DNA from: Desulfovibrio sp. UBA6121
GTDB taxonomy: Bacteria; Desulfobacterota; Desulfovibrionia; Desulfovibrionales; Desulfovibrionaceae
Length of the DNA stretch: 64,000 bases
NCBI GenBank assembly: GCA_002422505.1
Contig: DIVX01000141.1
Coordinates: forward strand, 468-64,467
Reading direction: 5' to 3'
Notes under the pieces: generated by a model
Seen by the model: the letters and a program-made list of their open reading frames with translations, nothing else
Databases searched by the model: none
Told to the model about the DNA's origin: nothing
Position numbers and translations under genes: made by a program
In this document: positions 62,243 through 64,000 of the stretch, in pieces
Numbering within the stretch: the stretch's first letter is position 1
How the letters are laid out: each line of letters begins with the position of its first letter

Positions 62243-63122
62243 TGCAATAAAACGGCTTAAAGCTTGTTGGAATATTCGTAGAACATTATACGATGCGGAT
62301 ACTACCCAAAAACATTTGGTTGCGGCAAGTCTTGAGTTGGTAAATACTCGCCTTGAGCTCGATTACGCTTTGAACGAAACTTTTCGTATTCGTTCGACAT
62401 ACCTTGACTTGATACAAAATTGTCTGACGGGATCAATATATAAGGATCCCTCCTGCACTGCGGGGGAAGTACAGGATTACGACTCCGGCACTCGTGAATC
62501 GGGTTGGGACTGGCCCCAAAATGCGCATACGATGATTGGCAGAAAACGCCTTGAAAATTTGCGTCTCTTGGCGGAAAGCGTCATCGGCAATAGTGTTCCA
62601 GGTGATTTTGTCGAGACTGGGGTATGGCGTGGAGGAGCCTGCATACTTATGCGCGCAGTTTTGCATGCGTACAGCGTGCGTGACAGGAACGTATGGGTGG
62701 CTGATTCATTTGCTGGTCTTCCTGCACCAAACGGAATAACATACCCTGCGGACAGTAAGTCGAAATTTCATGAATATCCTGAACTCGCGGTTTCCCTTCC
62801 GGAAGTACAAGAAAATTTTCGCGCTTACGGCCTGCTAGATGAGCAGGTTATTTTTCTTGAAGGCTGGTTCAAGGATACACTGCCCAGCGCAGGCATAGCT
62901 CAACTCGCACTCATCCGCTTGGACGGCGATATGTATGAGTCTACCATGGATGGATTGGTGAATCTCTACCCGAAACTTTCTTCTGGCGGGTATATCATCA
63001 TTGATGACTATCACGTTGTGCCGCAATGTAAAGAAGCCGTGCAAGACTATTGGCGTGAGAATGAACTAGCGTTTGATTTATTTGAGATAGATGGTGTCGG
63101 TGTGTATTGGAAAAAAGCCTAG
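62235..63122 (+). CDS. TylF/MycF-like macrocin-type O-methyltransferase
   Basis: 295 residues from ATG 62235. An N-terminal ~75 residues of helix precede the TylF domain: GDFVETGVWRGGACILMRAVLHAY, VWVADSFAGLP, ALIRLDGDMYESTMDGLVNLYPKLSSGGYIIIDDYHVVPQC with the metal-binding Asp residues. The family methylates deoxysugar hydroxyls, with Mg2+, in macrolide and O-antigen-type pathways. Overlap with the sulfotransferase gene suggests both act on the same glycan. Confidence 0.9.
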   Translation: MHDAIKRLKACWNIRRTLYDADTTQKHLVAASLELVNTRLELDYALNETFRIRSTYLDLIQNCLTGSIYKDPSCTAGEVQDYDSGTRESGWDWPQNAHTMIGRKRLENLRLLAESVIGNSVPGDFVETGVWRGGACILMRAVLHAYSVRDRNVWVADSFAGLPAPNGITYPADSKSKFHEYPELAVSLPEVQENFRAYGLLDEQVIFLEGWFKDTLPSAGIAQLALIRLDGDMYESTMDGLVNLYPKLSSGGYIIIDDYHVVPQCKEAVQDYWRENELAFDLFEIDGVGVYWKKA

Positions 63123-63306
63123 CAAGTTTTTTCGTTATCTTCTCACAGGTGAATCCAAGCGGGCGATGTTCAGTTCAATATTACATCATATAATTTTGGG
63201 TTTTCGCAAATGCAACGAAAACGATTAACCTAAAATCTGCCATTCCGTTAAACAGGCCAATGATGCAAGCATGCCTATTCTATAATATACATCTTTCTGG
63301 ATAAGT

Positions 63307-64000
63307 ATGAATGATATAGCTGCAATAGTATTAAACTACTGCAACTGGCAGGATACGGTTTCCTGTCTGGAAAGCTTGTTGCACAGCGAAGTTGCTCCCC
63401 GCTGGATCATTGTTATTGATAACGCTTCCCCCAACGAATCTGTTGACGCTTTGCTGGCTTGGGCCACCGGAAATAACGTTTCATCTTCCTTTTCATCCTG
63501 GCCGGGACTCGCTCTCTCAAAGCCTATCAGGCCACGTACCTTGCGTTTTTTCCACGGCGCACCATCTGATGGTGAAGTTTCGTCCTTGATATCCGATAGT
63601 AGACTATGGTTGGTGCTCGTACGCAACTCCACAAATGCTGGATATGCCGGGGGAAACAATGTCGGATTAGCTTTGGGGCTTCGGTTGGGAGCCGATGCTT
63701 GTTGGATTCTTAATAATGACACTGTGGTGCATCCAACCACTTGTGGCGCCTTGCGGGATAGGCTGGCCGCTTGTGCAAGACCTGGACTTGTGGGGGGCAT
63801 GGTCAGATATTTGGCTGCACCCAATATCGTGCAATGCTGCTGTGGTGGTTTTACCAACCGATGGACTCTGCTGACCAAGACTTTTGGTCAGGGTTTGTCG
63901 CTGGATGCGGCCATTATGCTCTCTGCCCAGAAGATTGAGCGCGAGATGAATTTCATCTATGGAGCCTCGGTCATGGCCAGCCGAAAATTTGTTGAAACAG
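63307..64000 (+). CDS. Family 2 glycosyltransferase (rhamnosyltransferase-like), cut by window edge
   Basis: An open frame from ATG 63307 to the right edge gives 231 residues and no stop. The N-terminus is IAAIVLNYCNWQDTVSCLESLL, then WIIVIDNASPNESVDALLAW, RNSTNAGYAGGNNVGLALGL and the metal site CWILNNDTVVHPTTCGALRDRL, the pattern of GT2 enzymes such as rhamnosyltransferases. The ribosome-binding site is weak, and 63123-63306 is A+T-rich with no gene. The C-terminal part is missing. Confidence 0.85.
   Translation, partial: MNDIAAIVLNYCNWQDTVSCLESLLHSEVAPRWIIVIDNASPNESVDALLAWATGNNVSSSFSSWPGLALSKPIRPRTLRFFHGAPSDGEVSSLISDSRLWLVLVRNSTNAGYAGGNNVGLALGLRLGADACWILNNDTVVHPTTCGALRDRLAACARPGLVGGMVRYLAAPNIVQCCCGGFTNRWTLLTKTFGQGLSLDAAIMLSAQKIEREMNFIYGASVMASRKFVET

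Overview
The window looks like a chromosomal segment of a high-G+C sulfate-reducing deltaproteobacterium of the Desulfovibrionaceae type. This is inferred from gene content and style: split glycine dehydrogenase (GcvPA) with GcvH, rubredoxin, NikR, FolE2, an APS kinase without a neighbouring ATP sulfurylase, and very G+C-rich codon use from 1 to 43 kb. No rRNA, tRNA or CRISPR array was seen. From about 43.1 kb to the right edge the DNA is clearly richer in A+T, carries decayed IS3-family elements and reads as an acquired island.

Layout. (1) 0-9.4 kb holds housekeeping and small genes: gcvPA (partial) and gcvH on the minus strand, a LemA/TPM pair, a methyltransferase-nikR-folE2 operon, a FlgC-like protein, rubredoxin, a TetR regulator with a double operator, a 30-residue membrane peptide, a GT2, and a BON protein with a helical membrane protein. 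(2) 10.1-14.4 kb (plus strand) holds APS kinase, a WbaP-type sugar-phosphate transferase that starts glycans on undecaprenyl phosphate, a ~380-residue GNAT protein and an NAD-dependent epimerase/reductase. (3) 14.7-24.6 kb (minus strand) is an eight-gene surface-polysaccharide operon: two GT4, polysaccharide deacetylase, ceramide-glucosyltransferase-like GT2, Wzx-like flippase, GT9, DPM1-like GT2 and a polytopic membrane protein. (4) 24.8-27.0 kb (plus strand) holds a radical SAM/SPASM enzyme and a MurG-like glycosyltransferase. (5) 43.1-27.0 kb (minus strand) is a tightly packed nine-gene operon: a 2480-residue highly reducing type I PKS, an alpha-oxoamine synthase, a polytopic membrane protein, a YbhN/MprF-like flippase-type protein, a 66-codon ORF, a MacB-like permease, an ABC ATPase, a TolC-like protein and an HlyD/MacA-like adaptor.

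(6) 44.2-64 kb (plus strand) is the island: a methyltransferase-WbsX fusion, a Wzm/Wzt-type ABC exporter, a sulfotransferase, IS remnants, two pairs of unusual radical SAM proteins in mirrored order (A1-B1 ... B2-A2) with a decayed third A copy, two tandem class I methyltransferases, a second sulfotransferase, a TylF-like O-methyltransferase and a truncated GT2. It resembles a locus for synthesis, decoration (sulfation, methylation, radical chemistry) and export of an O-antigen or capsule-like glycan.

Most interesting hypothesis. The PKS and alpha-oxoamine synthase overlap by 14 nt, so a PKS-bound acyl chain may be released by decarboxylative condensation with an amino acid, giving a sphingoid-like 3-keto amine. 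The GNAT and epimerase at 12.3-14.4 kb are in the same broad families as the bacterial ceramide synthase (bCerS) and ceramide reductase (CerR). With the MacB/HlyD/TolC-like exporter and the lipid-glycosyltransferase-like genes, the window may encode a polyketide-derived ceramide or glycosphingolipid pathway. This is inference from families, not demonstrated.
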